In this document: positions 8,404 to 14,315 of the stretch, piece after piece
Position numbering within the stretch: position 1 is the first letter of the stretch
Layout of the letters: each line of letters begins with the position of its first letter
Assembly (NCBI GenBank): GCA_017421145.1
Contig: JAFOTA010000169.1
Coordinates: 1-14,735 of the forward strand
Source: Treponema sp.
GTDB lineage: Bacteria; Spirochaetota; Spirochaetia; Treponematales; Treponemataceae
Length of the DNA stretch: 14,735 nt
Direction: 5' to 3'
Position numbers and translations under genes: made by a program
Notes under the pieces: generated by a model
Seen by the model: the letters and a program-made list of their open reading frames with translations, nothing else
Told to the model about the DNA's origin: nothing
Databases searched by the model: none

Positions 8404-9306
8404 ATGAAAAAAAAGTCACTTATAGCTGTTTCAGCGGCTCTTATCATACCGGCAGCACTTATTTTTTCCGGATGCAGTAAAAAAGCGGCATCTTTAGTAA
8501 TGAAGGAATTTTACGGCGAAAGCTACAGTGCCGACTCATTCGGAGCGGAAACAAATCAATCTTCACGCACTGATTCAAGCAATGCGGACAACACGGATTA
8601 TGGACGGAAGCTCATCCGCACAGGGCATATAAAAGTTGAAGTAGAAAGCCTTTCCGACACGCGCGATTCAGTTTATTCATGGGCAGGCAGATTCGGAGGA
8701 TTCATATTCTCATCTTCAGAGTCAGCGACAAAACTTTCAATGACAGTCCGTGTTCCTGCTGAAAATTTTGACCGAGCCATGGAAGAAGCAAAAGGAATGG
8801 GAAAAATCAAAAGCAAGGAAGTGAATTCCGAAGACGTAACGGATCAGTTCTATGATTTGCAGTCCCGCCTTGATACAAAAAAGATTCTTCTCGAACGCTA
8901 CCAGTCATATCTTTCAAAATCTTCGACAGTGACAGACCTTCTTTCAATAGAAGCAAAAATCAATGAAGTTACGTCCGACATAGAGGCAATGCAGGGGCAG
9001 ATGAACAGGCTTTCCTCAAGGATTGATTTTTCAACGATAAATATAGACGCTACCCTTCCACCGAACATGGCGGAAACAGGGTTCGTACTCCCGGACACAG
9101 GCGCACAGTTCAAGGAAATGTTCGGCAATGCAGCAGGATTTTTCAACGGACTTTTGTTCGCCGTACTTTACATACTGATTTTCGGCATCCCGATATTGCT
9201 TTTGGCAGCGCTTTTCTGGTGGATCAGCTTCGGCAAAATCGGCCTTGTCAAAAAACTGTTCAAAAAGATTTCCTCCGGCAAAAAGGATGTGCAGAACAAG
9301 CCCTAA
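8404..9306 (+). CDS. DUF4349 family lipoprotein
   Basis: A 300-residue exported lipoprotein. The signal peptide (KKK then a hydrophobic stretch) ends in the lipobox FSGC with C24 as the acylated residue. After a Ser/Asn-rich linker (30-65), residues about 70-215 match DUF4349: RKLIRTGHIKVEVESL, VRVPAENFDRAM, SEDVTDQFYDLQSRLDTKK, then a long coiled coil (about 145-210). Near the C-terminus is a transmembrane helix (about 246-275) followed by a Lys-rich tail, the usual DUF4349 architecture. The biochemical role of the family is not established. The anchoring at both ends is typical and suggests a bridge or membrane-bound oligomer. GGGAG at 8391-8395 precedes the ATG. It is the last of three tightly spaced genes after the c-di-GMP proteins, so co-expression is likely. 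Confidence 0.92.
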   Translation: MKKKSLIAVSAALIIPAALIFSGCSKKAASLVMKEFYGESYSADSFGAETNQSSRTDSSNADNTDYGRKLIRTGHIKVEVESLSDTRDSVYSWAGRFGGFIFSSSESATKLSMTVRVPAENFDRAMEEAKGMGKIKSKEVNSEDVTDQFYDLQSRLDTKKILLERYQSYLSKSSTVTDLLSIEAKINEVTSDIEAMQGQMNRLSSRIDFSTINIDATLPPNMAETGFVLPDTGAQFKEMFGNAAGFFNGLLFAVLYILIFGIPILLLAALFWWISFGKIGLVKKLFKKISSGKKDVQNKP

Positions 9307-9318
9307 CTTGTATAAATA

Positions 9319-9347
9319 TTGACAATTAATGCCTGTTTTTGCATAAT
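9319..9347 (+). promoter_or_regulatory. Near-consensus sigma-70 promoter of the aminotransferase gene
   Basis: A perfect TTGACA (9319-9324) is separated by exactly 17 bp from CATAAT (9342-9347). A start site 7 nt after the -10 would fall near 9354, only about 3 nt before the ATG at 9357. No Shine-Dalgarno lies upstream of that ATG. The promoter therefore probably yields a leaderless or nearly leaderless mRNA. It marks the start of a new transcription unit after the DUF4349 gene. Confidence 0.8.
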
Positions 9348-9356
9348 TAAACTATT

Positions 9357-10652
9357 ATGATTAACCCTTTAGCTAAAGAATTAAATGATATCCTCAAGGA
9401 CACTACTCCAGGTGCCCTTCTTTCTGATTTGGGAAACAGGCTCTATTTCCCTAAAGGCATAATTGCCCAGAGCGGCGAAGCAAAAAAACTCGGTAAAACT
9501 GCCAACGGCACTATCGGTATGACCGTTATAGACGGCACTCCGGTTACGCTTCCGTCAATTCAGGAAAATGTACCGGGACTTACTTCAAGGGAATTGGTTG
9601 CCTATGCCCCGACAGCAGGTTTTCCGGATCTCCGCGAAATGTGGAAGCAGGACATCATCAAAAAGAATCCTTTGCTGAAGGACAAATCTTTTTCTCTCCC
9701 GGTTCTGGTTCCAGGACTCACCGCCGGAATCTCATATCTTGCGGATTTGTTTTTGGATGAAAGCAAGGCTCTTGTTGCAGCAGACCCGTCATGGGACAAT
9801 TACGTTCTGATTGCATCTGCACGCCGCAATGCTGAATTCATCCAGTTCCCGATGTTTGACGGCGACCACATGAACATTGCCGGATTGGAAAAGACTCTTA
9901 ACGAACAGGCAAAAACAGGTTCAGTCCGCGTGCTTTTGAATTTCCCGCAGAACCCGTCAGGATACAGTCCGACAGTTGATGAAGCGAAGCAGATTGTCGC
10001 AATGGTCAAAAAACTCGCCGATGCAGGCACAAAAGTAATGGTCTGGTGCGATGACGCATATTTCGGCCTTGATTATGAGGAAGACATCGAACGCCAGTCA
10101 CTTTTCGCCTATCTTGCAGATTTGAGCCCGAACATCCTCGCCGCAAAAATCGACGGTCCTACAAAGGAAGATTTCGCATGGGGATTCCGCACAGGTTTCA
10201 TAACGTTCAGCTGCAAGGGAATGACAGAAGAACAGTATGACGCTCTCGTTAAAAAATTGATGGGTACGATCCGCTCTTCCGTTTCATGCTCTTCAACTCC
10301 GCCTCAGACACTGCTTATGAAAGCTTTCGCCAATCCGAAGATGGAAGAAGAAAAGGCTGCACTGCGCAAAGTCCTTGAAAAACGCTACAAGCTGGTCAAA
10401 GATTTCGTAAAATCGCACAAAAGCGACAATATTTACGCACTTCCGTTCAATTCAGGCTATTTCATGTCCTTCCATCTGGACAAGATTGATGCAGAAGAAC
10501 TCAGACAGAAGTTGCTAAAGGACAGCGGAATTGGTACAATAGCAATCGATGCCCATACATTGAGGGTGGCTTTCTCAAGCCTTGAAGAGGATAAGATTGA
10601 TATTGTATACAAAACCATTTACCAGACTGCTGACCAAATGGCCAACAGCTAA
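9357..10652 (+). CDS. PLP-dependent class I/II aminotransferase
   Basis: A 431-residue cytosolic enzyme of the fold-type I aspartate aminotransferase superfamily. Such enzymes transfer an amino group between an amino acid and a 2-oxo acid through pyridoxal phosphate. Residues matching the canonical positions are N199 in NFPQNPSG, D232 and Y235 in WCDDAYFGL (cofactor ring nitrogen and oxygen contacts), K270 in DGPTKE (Schiff-base lysine), R278 in FRTG (phosphate contact) and R403 in TLRVAFSSL (substrate carboxylate). It belongs to a divergent bacterial subgroup, and the sequence alone does not show which amino acid is used; aromatic or branched substrates are possible. The start at 9357 gives the N-terminus MINPLAKELNDIL. 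It has no ribosome site and lies just downstream of a strong promoter. The solute-binding protein gene follows after 10 bp. Confidence 0.92.
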   Translation: MINPLAKELNDILKDTTPGALLSDLGNRLYFPKGIIAQSGEAKKLGKTANGTIGMTVIDGTPVTLPSIQENVPGLTSRELVAYAPTAGFPDLREMWKQDIIKKNPLLKDKSFSLPVLVPGLTAGISYLADLFLDESKALVAADPSWDNYVLIASARRNAEFIQFPMFDGDHMNIAGLEKTLNEQAKTGSVRVLLNFPQNPSGYSPTVDEAKQIVAMVKKLADAGTKVMVWCDDAYFGLDYEEDIERQSLFAYLADLSPNILAAKIDGPTKEDFAWGFRTGFITFSCKGMTEEQYDALVKKLMGTIRSSVSCSSTPPQTLLMKAFANPKMEEEKAALRKVLEKRYKLVKDFVKSHKSDNIYALPFNSGYFMSFHLDKIDAEELRQKLLKDSGIGTIAIDAHTLRVAFSSLEEDKIDIVYKTIYQTADQMANS

Positions 10653-10662
10653 AAAAACGCTT

Positions 10663-11940
10663 GTGAAAATTTTAAGCAGGACGGTTGCTGTTACGGCAGC
10701 CGCTCTGTCAATTTCTTTTTCGTTCGTTTCCTGCTCAGCCGACAATGATTCAACCGTCATAATCTGGACGGACAGACAGGAAATGGCTTCTTATGCAGAA
10801 CTTTTTAATCTCACGCACAAAAACGTAAAAGCCGTTGCAATCTACAAAAAAAGCCCCATATCTTCACTTCCGCCTGAAAAAAATGAAATCCAGCCGGATC
10901 TGATAATCGGTTCATGGCTCAAAAGCTCAAAAACCAGAAAATTCTTCACTCCTGTAGATTATCTTCTCGATGAAAATTCACTTAATAGAAACGATTTTTA
11001 TCCGCAGATGCTTGAATACGGTGTGCTCAACAAAAAGCAGTACCTGATTCCGCTCAGCTTCAATCTCCCGATGATGGTTTTTGCACGCCAGAACGAATCG
11101 ATTTTGGAAAACGACCACACGCTCACCTTGAACACGCTCATGAAAGCAAGCTCCGAATTCAATTCCAAAAAAGATGCAACCTACACGGCAATCGGTTATG
11201 CACCAAGCTGGGACACTGAGTTTTTATACGAAGCCTCCAAGATATTCGGTTCAAACTACCAAGAAAAAGGCCTTGCATTCTCTTGGGACGATACCGCACT
11301 GTCCAAAACGGTAGATTTTATGCGCAACTGGACATTGGAACACAATAAAGACACGTCCACAGAAACAGATTTCCAGTTCAAATATCTCTATATGCCGAAA
11401 TTCAAGCAGGTTTCATCAGGAAAAACGGCATTTACGTATATGCAGAGCGATGAATTTTTCACTATGTCAAACGAGCAGTCCATCGGCCTTACTTTCAGAT
11501 GGCTCGTAAACGACGAGAATAAATCCTTGGTGGACGATGACATTGTTACGATGGGAATTTTCCATAATGCCCACAACAAAAAAGGCGCGGAGATTTTCAT
11601 GCAGTGGATTTCAACTGAAGCTGCACAGTCAGAATTGATGAACCGCCGGAGCAGCATAAACCTTGACACAGTTACGTTCGGCATTGCTGGAGGATTTTCT
11701 GCCATAAAAAGCGTAAATTCAACGGCTTTCCCGGCACGCTACAGGGAACTTCTGGGAAATCTTCCGGGTGAAGAATCCTTGGTCATGCCGCTTATACTGC
11801 CTTACAGATGGCCGACTTTGAAAGAAAAAGTCCTTGCACCTTATTTGCAGACAGTAACCGACACTGCCCTGAATTTGGAAACGGATGAATATACGTCAAT
11901 GGAAGAACTTGTAGAAAACAGCAAGCGCTTCGCCTATTGA
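10663..11940 (+). CDS. Extracellular solute-binding lipoprotein, ABC sugar type
   Basis: About 425 residues from the preferred GTG start at 10663, resembling family 1 extracellular solute-binding proteins, which deliver sugars or other solutes to ABC permeases. From this start the N-terminus is a lipoprotein signal: K/R residues, an Ala/Ser/Phe-rich core and the lipobox FVSC with C24. The mature part opens with TVIIWTDRQEMASYAELFN, the usual first beta-strand and helix, followed by QPDLIIGSW and a domain containing KQYLIPLSFNLPMMVFAR. The frame is also open further upstream to a TTG at 10582, but that would add a non-signal extension overlapping the aminotransferase. Neither start has a good ribosome site, so translation may be coupled to the aminotransferase stop 10 bp before. 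No permease or ATPase gene is nearby, so it is an orphan that may share another transporter or serve in sensing. Its 3' end overlaps the convergent gene by 7 bp. Confidence 0.85.
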   Translation: MKILSRTVAVTAAALSISFSFVSCSADNDSTVIIWTDRQEMASYAELFNLTHKNVKAVAIYKKSPISSLPPEKNEIQPDLIIGSWLKSSKTRKFFTPVDYLLDENSLNRNDFYPQMLEYGVLNKKQYLIPLSFNLPMMVFARQNESILENDHTLTLNTLMKASSEFNSKKDATYTAIGYAPSWDTEFLYEASKIFGSNYQEKGLAFSWDDTALSKTVDFMRNWTLEHNKDTSTETDFQFKYLYMPKFKQVSSGKTAFTYMQSDEFFTMSNEQSIGLTFRWLVNDENKSLVDDDIVTMGIFHNAHNKKGAEIFMQWISTEAAQSELMNRRSSINLDTVTFGIAGGFSAIKSVNSTAFPARYRELLGNLPGEESLVMPLILPYRWPTLKEKVLAPYLQTVTDTALNLETDEYTSMEELVENSKRFAY

Positions 11941-12479
11941 TTAATTTCAACCATGCGCAAAAGTTTCCGGCCTATGTCTCTTAGAAAATCAGTTTTAGGA
12001 GGCATAAGGCATCTTTCGACGGCTTTGTATTTTCCATCGATATTTACTTCAACAAACCATGTTACTCCATCTCTACCGCTCACGTGGACATAATCCGGCT
12101 GATTGTAAAAATCTTTTTCCTCAAGCAGAGCCAAAAATTCTTTTACGGATTCTTCTGATACAGCAAGAGTTTTCTTCCTGACGATTTTTGTTCCGCTTTC
12201 ATCTCCCTCGGTAAAAACAATTACGCGCATGCTTTTTGTCCAAGAAAGCCTTACTATGTAATAAGGATCAGAACTCATTGAAATAAGCCGCACAGCATTT
12301 ACACCGTCCGGAAGATTTTTCACAGGCGGCGAATCCAATGCATCAAATATACCAGAATACCATTCATAAGCATCGTATGTGCCGGTAGAAAAATTATTAC
12401 CGCTTGATTTTTTCTGTGCAAAAAGACTGACGGAAACCATTCCCAAAATCAGCAGCAAAATTATTTTTCTTGTTTTCAT
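11934..12479 (-). CDS. Hypothetical small exported protein
   Basis: A 181-residue minus-strand protein. Its N-terminus is a clear signal peptide (MKTRK, a hydrophobic core, then SLFA with likely cleavage before Q22), so it is exported, probably to the periplasm. No cysteine lipobox is seen. The mature protein is mixed alpha/beta with a central strand-rich part (YYIVRLSWTKSMRVIVFTEG) and a later WFVEVNIDGKYKAVERC segment with one Cys. I do not recognise the family. AGGAG at 12485-12489 lies 5 nt before the ATG, and a TATAAT reads in this direction at 12539-12534. It is convergent with the solute-binding gene and their coding ends overlap by 7 bp with no terminator hairpin between them. Coding status is supported by start site, signal peptide and position between genes. 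Confidence 0.82.
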   Translation of the reverse strand: MKTRKIILLLILGMVSVSLFAQKKSSGNNFSTGTYDAYEWYSGIFDALDSPPVKNLPDGVNAVRLISMSSDPYYIVRLSWTKSMRVIVFTEGDESGTKIVRKKTLAVSEESVKEFLALLEEKDFYNQPDYVHVSGRDGVTWFVEVNIDGKYKAVERCLMPPKTDFLRDIGRKLLRMVEINQ

Positions 12480-12533
12480 CTTGTCTCCTCATCGCAAACT
12501 CCAGCCACCTCCGTGCTCTTGGATTGCAAATGT

Positions 12534-12561
12534 ATTATACCCCATTTCTGTAGAAAGGAAA
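12534..12561 (-). promoter_or_regulatory. Putative promoter of the small exported protein gene
   Basis: Read on the minus strand, a perfect TATAAT (12539-12534) lies about 55 bp upstream of the ATG at 12479. A weak TTTCCT (12561-12556) lies 16 bp further upstream as a possible -35. The -10 sits in the symmetrical string GTATTATAC, so the opposite strand also shows an AT-rich -10-like sequence. Confidence 0.5.
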
Positions 12562-12612
12562 ATGGAATTTCTCGGTACAGAAATCTGCCCGGAAAAGCAA
12601 AAAGTTTTTGAG

Positions 12613-12643
12613 TTTCAGTGAGTTAACTCACTGGAATTTTTTT
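12613..12643 (+). terminator. Rho-independent terminator or palindromic operator
   Basis: A ten-pair stem (TTTCAGTGAG with CTCACTGGAA, one T-G wobble) encloses a TTAA loop and is followed by seven T residues at 12637-12643 on the plus strand. The core at 12616-12633 is an 18-bp perfect palindrome. Only the plus direction has the T run. The nearest upstream plus-strand coding end is at 11940, so a transcript ending here would run antisense across the whole small exported protein gene. The stem's right arm overlaps the -35 region of the promoter downstream, so the same palindrome could also bind a dimeric regulator. Confidence 0.75.
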
Positions 12644-12654
12644 AATAGCACTAT

Positions 12655-12660
12655 TATACT
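12655..12660 (+). promoter_or_regulatory. Putative -10 box of the FGE-fold lipoprotein gene
   Basis: TATACT, within the string TATTATACT, lies just downstream of the T run of the terminator. The best -35 at the right spacing (CTGGAA, 12631-12636) is weak and lies inside the palindrome's right arm. A start near 12667 would give a leader of about 48 nt before the ATG at 12715. Confidence 0.45.
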
Positions 12661-12704
12661 TTACGAACATGGTAAAACACCGCGAAAACCAAACTTAACG
12701 CTGT

Positions 12705-12717
12705 GAGGTATTTTATG
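12705..12717 (+). promoter_or_regulatory. Ribosome site and ATG out of frame with the lipoprotein
   Basis: GAGG at 12705-12708 lies 6 nt before ATG 12715-12717, the only well-formed initiation site ahead of the lipoprotein. Its frame runs MNFKNSCTLVPPP, crosses the nine-C run, and stops at TAA 12769-12771 after 18 codons. The lipoprotein signal peptide lies one base out of this frame. Removing one C, or adding two, would join them. Confidence 0.75.
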
Positions 12718-12739
12718 AATTTTAAAAACAGCTGTACAC

Positions 12740-13951
12740 TTGTACCCCCCCCCATCCACATCTCTGAATAAATCCTTCAAGGCAATTTTCTTTTTGATTC
12801 TAAGCGCATTCACTTTTTCCTTTTTTTCATGCGCCGGAGGGCTTTTCGATTCTTCGGACGAAATTATAATCAGAGCCTATGACGCAGACTCATGGACTGA
12901 CGGCGGAAACAGATACCCCGGCATGGGACGAAGCATTTTCAGATCCCCCAGTGATTCTGGCAATGAAGCTTATACCTATAAAATAAGCCTGAGCAGGGGA
13001 AAGCAGATTTACACAAAAACCGTTGGCGGCGGAACCATAGTCGTAATGGACAACATCCCCGTGGGGCCATGGAAGATTACATGCCGGGCCTACAAATCGG
13101 ACGGCACACTCGAATACATGGGCAGCGTGGATGTAAAAGTTGTCGCAAATGAAACTACCGCTGCGACTGTGGCGCTTAAGAAGGTTCCAGAGAATTTTGT
13201 TTTTGTCGAGGGCGGTACATTCCAGATGGGAGGAGAAGGCAACGGTCCCGTGCACAGCGTTACCGTAAGCTCTTTCCTGATGTGCAAGCACGAGGTGACA
13301 TGGGATGAGTATACTCCATGGTTGGATACAATTCGTGATAATTCCTTCCCTACATACGGAGATAAACCAGCTCATCAAGTATGCTGGTATTATGCGGTGG
13401 ATTATTGCAATTGGAAAAGCCAGCAAGAAGGCCTTACTCCATGTTACACTATTGACAAAAATACCCCGGATCCAAACAACAAGTGCGAGTACGATGATAT
13501 GAAGTGGACCGTGACATGTGATTTTACCGCCGACGGATACAGGCTTCCCACAGAGGCTGAATGGGAGTACGCCGCAAGAGGTGGAAACCAAAGTCATGGT
13601 TATTTATATAGTGGAAGTGGTGATGTTGAGGCTGTGGCAGTTTGTACTGCTAACAATACTTCAAGTGTCATGTCTAAAACTCCAAACGAACTCGGTCTAT
13701 ATGACATGAGCGGAAACCTGTATGAGTGGTGCTGGGACTGGAAGGGAGATTACCCCTCTTCTCCACAGACAAATCCTACAGGTCCTGTTTCTGGTACATA
13801 CAGAATTTGCCGCGGCGGATTCTATGGGTGTAGTGAAACTTCTTCTGACTATAAACTTTCAGACTGCCGTGTTTTTGCCCGTAGTACATACGTACAGTGC
13901 TTTAGTGAGGCAAGATACGGTTTCCGTGTCGTGCGGTCAATAGGGGATTAA
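12740..13951 (+). CDS. FGE-sulfatase (SUMF1) fold surface lipoprotein, probably phase-variable
   Basis: The frame as it stands can only open at a TTG (12740) without a ribosome site. The likely true start is ATG 12715, one base out of frame across the nine-C run. The signal peptide has a hydrophobic core and lipobox FFSC (C31 from 12740), then AGG. Residues about 40-148 form a beta-rich domain ending in IPVGPWKITCRAYKSDGTLEY and a VALKK strand. Residues 152-403 are an FGE-sulfatase domain, a C-type-lectin-like fold: FVEGGTFQMGGEGN, GYRLPTEAEWEYAARGG, NELGLYDMSGNLYEWCWDW, CRGGFYGC and a terminal YGFRVVRS. True FGE enzymes have a Cys pair after RGGS; here C364 matches the first but the second is not at the expected spacing, so enzyme activity is unlikely. 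In Treponema this fold is known from TvpA, a diversity-generating retroelement target. It is probably a variable ligand-binding surface protein, with the exact role unknown. Confidence 0.85.
   Translation: MYPPPSTSLNKSFKAIFFLILSAFTFSFFSCAGGLFDSSDEIIIRAYDADSWTDGGNRYPGMGRSIFRSPSDSGNEAYTYKISLSRGKQIYTKTVGGGTIVVMDNIPVGPWKITCRAYKSDGTLEYMGSVDVKVVANETTAATVALKKVPENFVFVEGGTFQMGGEGNGPVHSVTVSSFLMCKHEVTWDEYTPWLDTIRDNSFPTYGDKPAHQVCWYYAVDYCNWKSQQEGLTPCYTIDKNTPDPNNKCEYDDMKWTVTCDFTADGYRLPTEAEWEYAARGGNQSHGYLYSGSGDVEAVAVCTANNTSSVMSKTPNELGLYDMSGNLYEWCWDWKGDYPSSPQTNPTGPVSGTYRICRGGFYGCSETSSDYKLSDCRVFARSTYVQCFSEARYGFRVVRSIGD
12745..12753 (+). repeat. Poly-C run of nine, candidate phase-variation tract
   Basis: Nine consecutive C residues lie between the best initiation codon (12715) and the hydrophobic core of the lipoprotein signal peptide. 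A run of this length is the type that changes by slipped-strand mispairing. With nine C the upstream ATG is out of frame (off or low); eight or eleven would put it in frame (on). A base-calling error in the run gives the same picture. Confidence 0.8.
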
Positions 13952-13966
13952 AACTGCTGTTTGTTC

Positions 13967-14017
13967 GGTAGGTGACATATCGACTTTTGTTGGGTAGTGG
14001 CATATCGCCATTTGATT
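13967..14017 (+). repeat. Imperfect tandem repeat, two units of 25-26 bp
   Basis: Unit 1 (13967-13992) and unit 2 (13993-14017) share GGTAG, TG-x-CATATCG and a T-rich end. The second unit contains TGGC-ATATC-GCCA, a small inverted repeat. Copies elsewhere in the genome cannot be tested here. Confidence 0.65.
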
Positions 14018-14210
14018 CTGCGCATTGGACATTCTTCGCTTCGCAATCCCTTGCAACTCGGCAATCGGGGGCGCGCCCGGTGTGCATGAACAACAAGAGA
14101 CTTGCGAAAGCAGGAAACATTTAATGTGCAAAAACAACAAACGGTCCGCCGGTGGAGCGCATAAATCACAAAAAAAAGCGGAACAAAAGAAAATAAATGA
14201 GCCGAATTAC

Positions 14211-14225
14211 ATGGCGGTATGCCAT
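14211..14225 (-). repeat. Inverted copy of the tandem-repeat core
   Basis: ATGGCGGTATGCCA at 14211-14224 matches the reverse complement of 13998-14011 at 13 of 14 positions, about 200 bp apart. With the unit at 13998 it could mark the two ends of a short element, or be two hits of one dispersed palindromic motif. Confidence 0.55.
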
Positions 14226-14266
14226 GGACGAAAAACAAAAGATTTCCAAAAAAATGTGCAGAATTT

Positions 14267-14300
14267 TTTACAATCCTGATTTCCACGGCATATATATAAT
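14267..14300 (+). promoter_or_regulatory. Putative promoter of the Rpn nuclease gene
   Basis: TTTACA (14267-14272) is followed after 18 bp by TATATA (14291-14296), which runs into TATAAT (14295-14300). The ribosome site AGGAG is at 14304-14308. If the second box is used, the leader is very short. Confidence 0.5.
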
Positions 14301-14315
14301 AGTAGGAGAAAACAA

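Larger units (their letters stand above)
13952..14315. other. 364-bp intergenic region with repeats and a GC-rich patch
   Basis: No credible gene was found. The region holds a two-unit tandem repeat (13967-14017), an inverted relative of it (14211-14225), and a GC-rich patch with the perfect 10-bp palindrome GGGCGCGCCC (14069-14078). An A-rich stretch follows, then a promoter before the Rpn gene. No hairpin plus T run was seen after the lipoprotein stop. A minus-strand open frame of 112 codons (13948-14286) spans the repeats but looks non-genic. The region resembles a dispersed repeat or a decayed mobile sequence. Confidence 0.6.

Noticed and set aside
10582..10662. TTG start extending the solute-binding protein upstream
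   Set aside because: It would overlap the aminotransferase by 71 bp and place 27 basic residues before the signal peptide; the GTG at 10663 gives a proper lipoprotein signal.
12379..12621. An 80-codon plus-strand open frame ending at the terminator
   Set aside because: It starts inside the reverse strand of the small exported protein gene, lacks a convincing ribosome site, and its product shows no domain. Only its last 19 codons were kept as a weak small-ORF idea.
12890..13597. A 235-codon minus-strand open frame opposite the FGE-fold gene
   Set aside because: The plus strand encodes clear FGE signatures throughout; the minus product has no recognisable domain or start signals.
13189..13951. 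Active sulfatase-maturing formylglycine-generating enzyme
   Set aside because: The second catalytic Cys is not at its expected spacing after RGG, the protein is a lipoprotein, and no sulfatase is nearby.
13967..14017. CRISPR array
   Set aside because: There are only two imperfect, directly abutting units with no spacers and no cas genes.
13948..14286. A 112-codon minus-strand open frame across the repeat region
   Set aside because: It is built from the repeat units and GC-rich patch, has unusual Cys/His/Arg-rich composition and no clear ribosome site; it looks like a by-product of the repeat.
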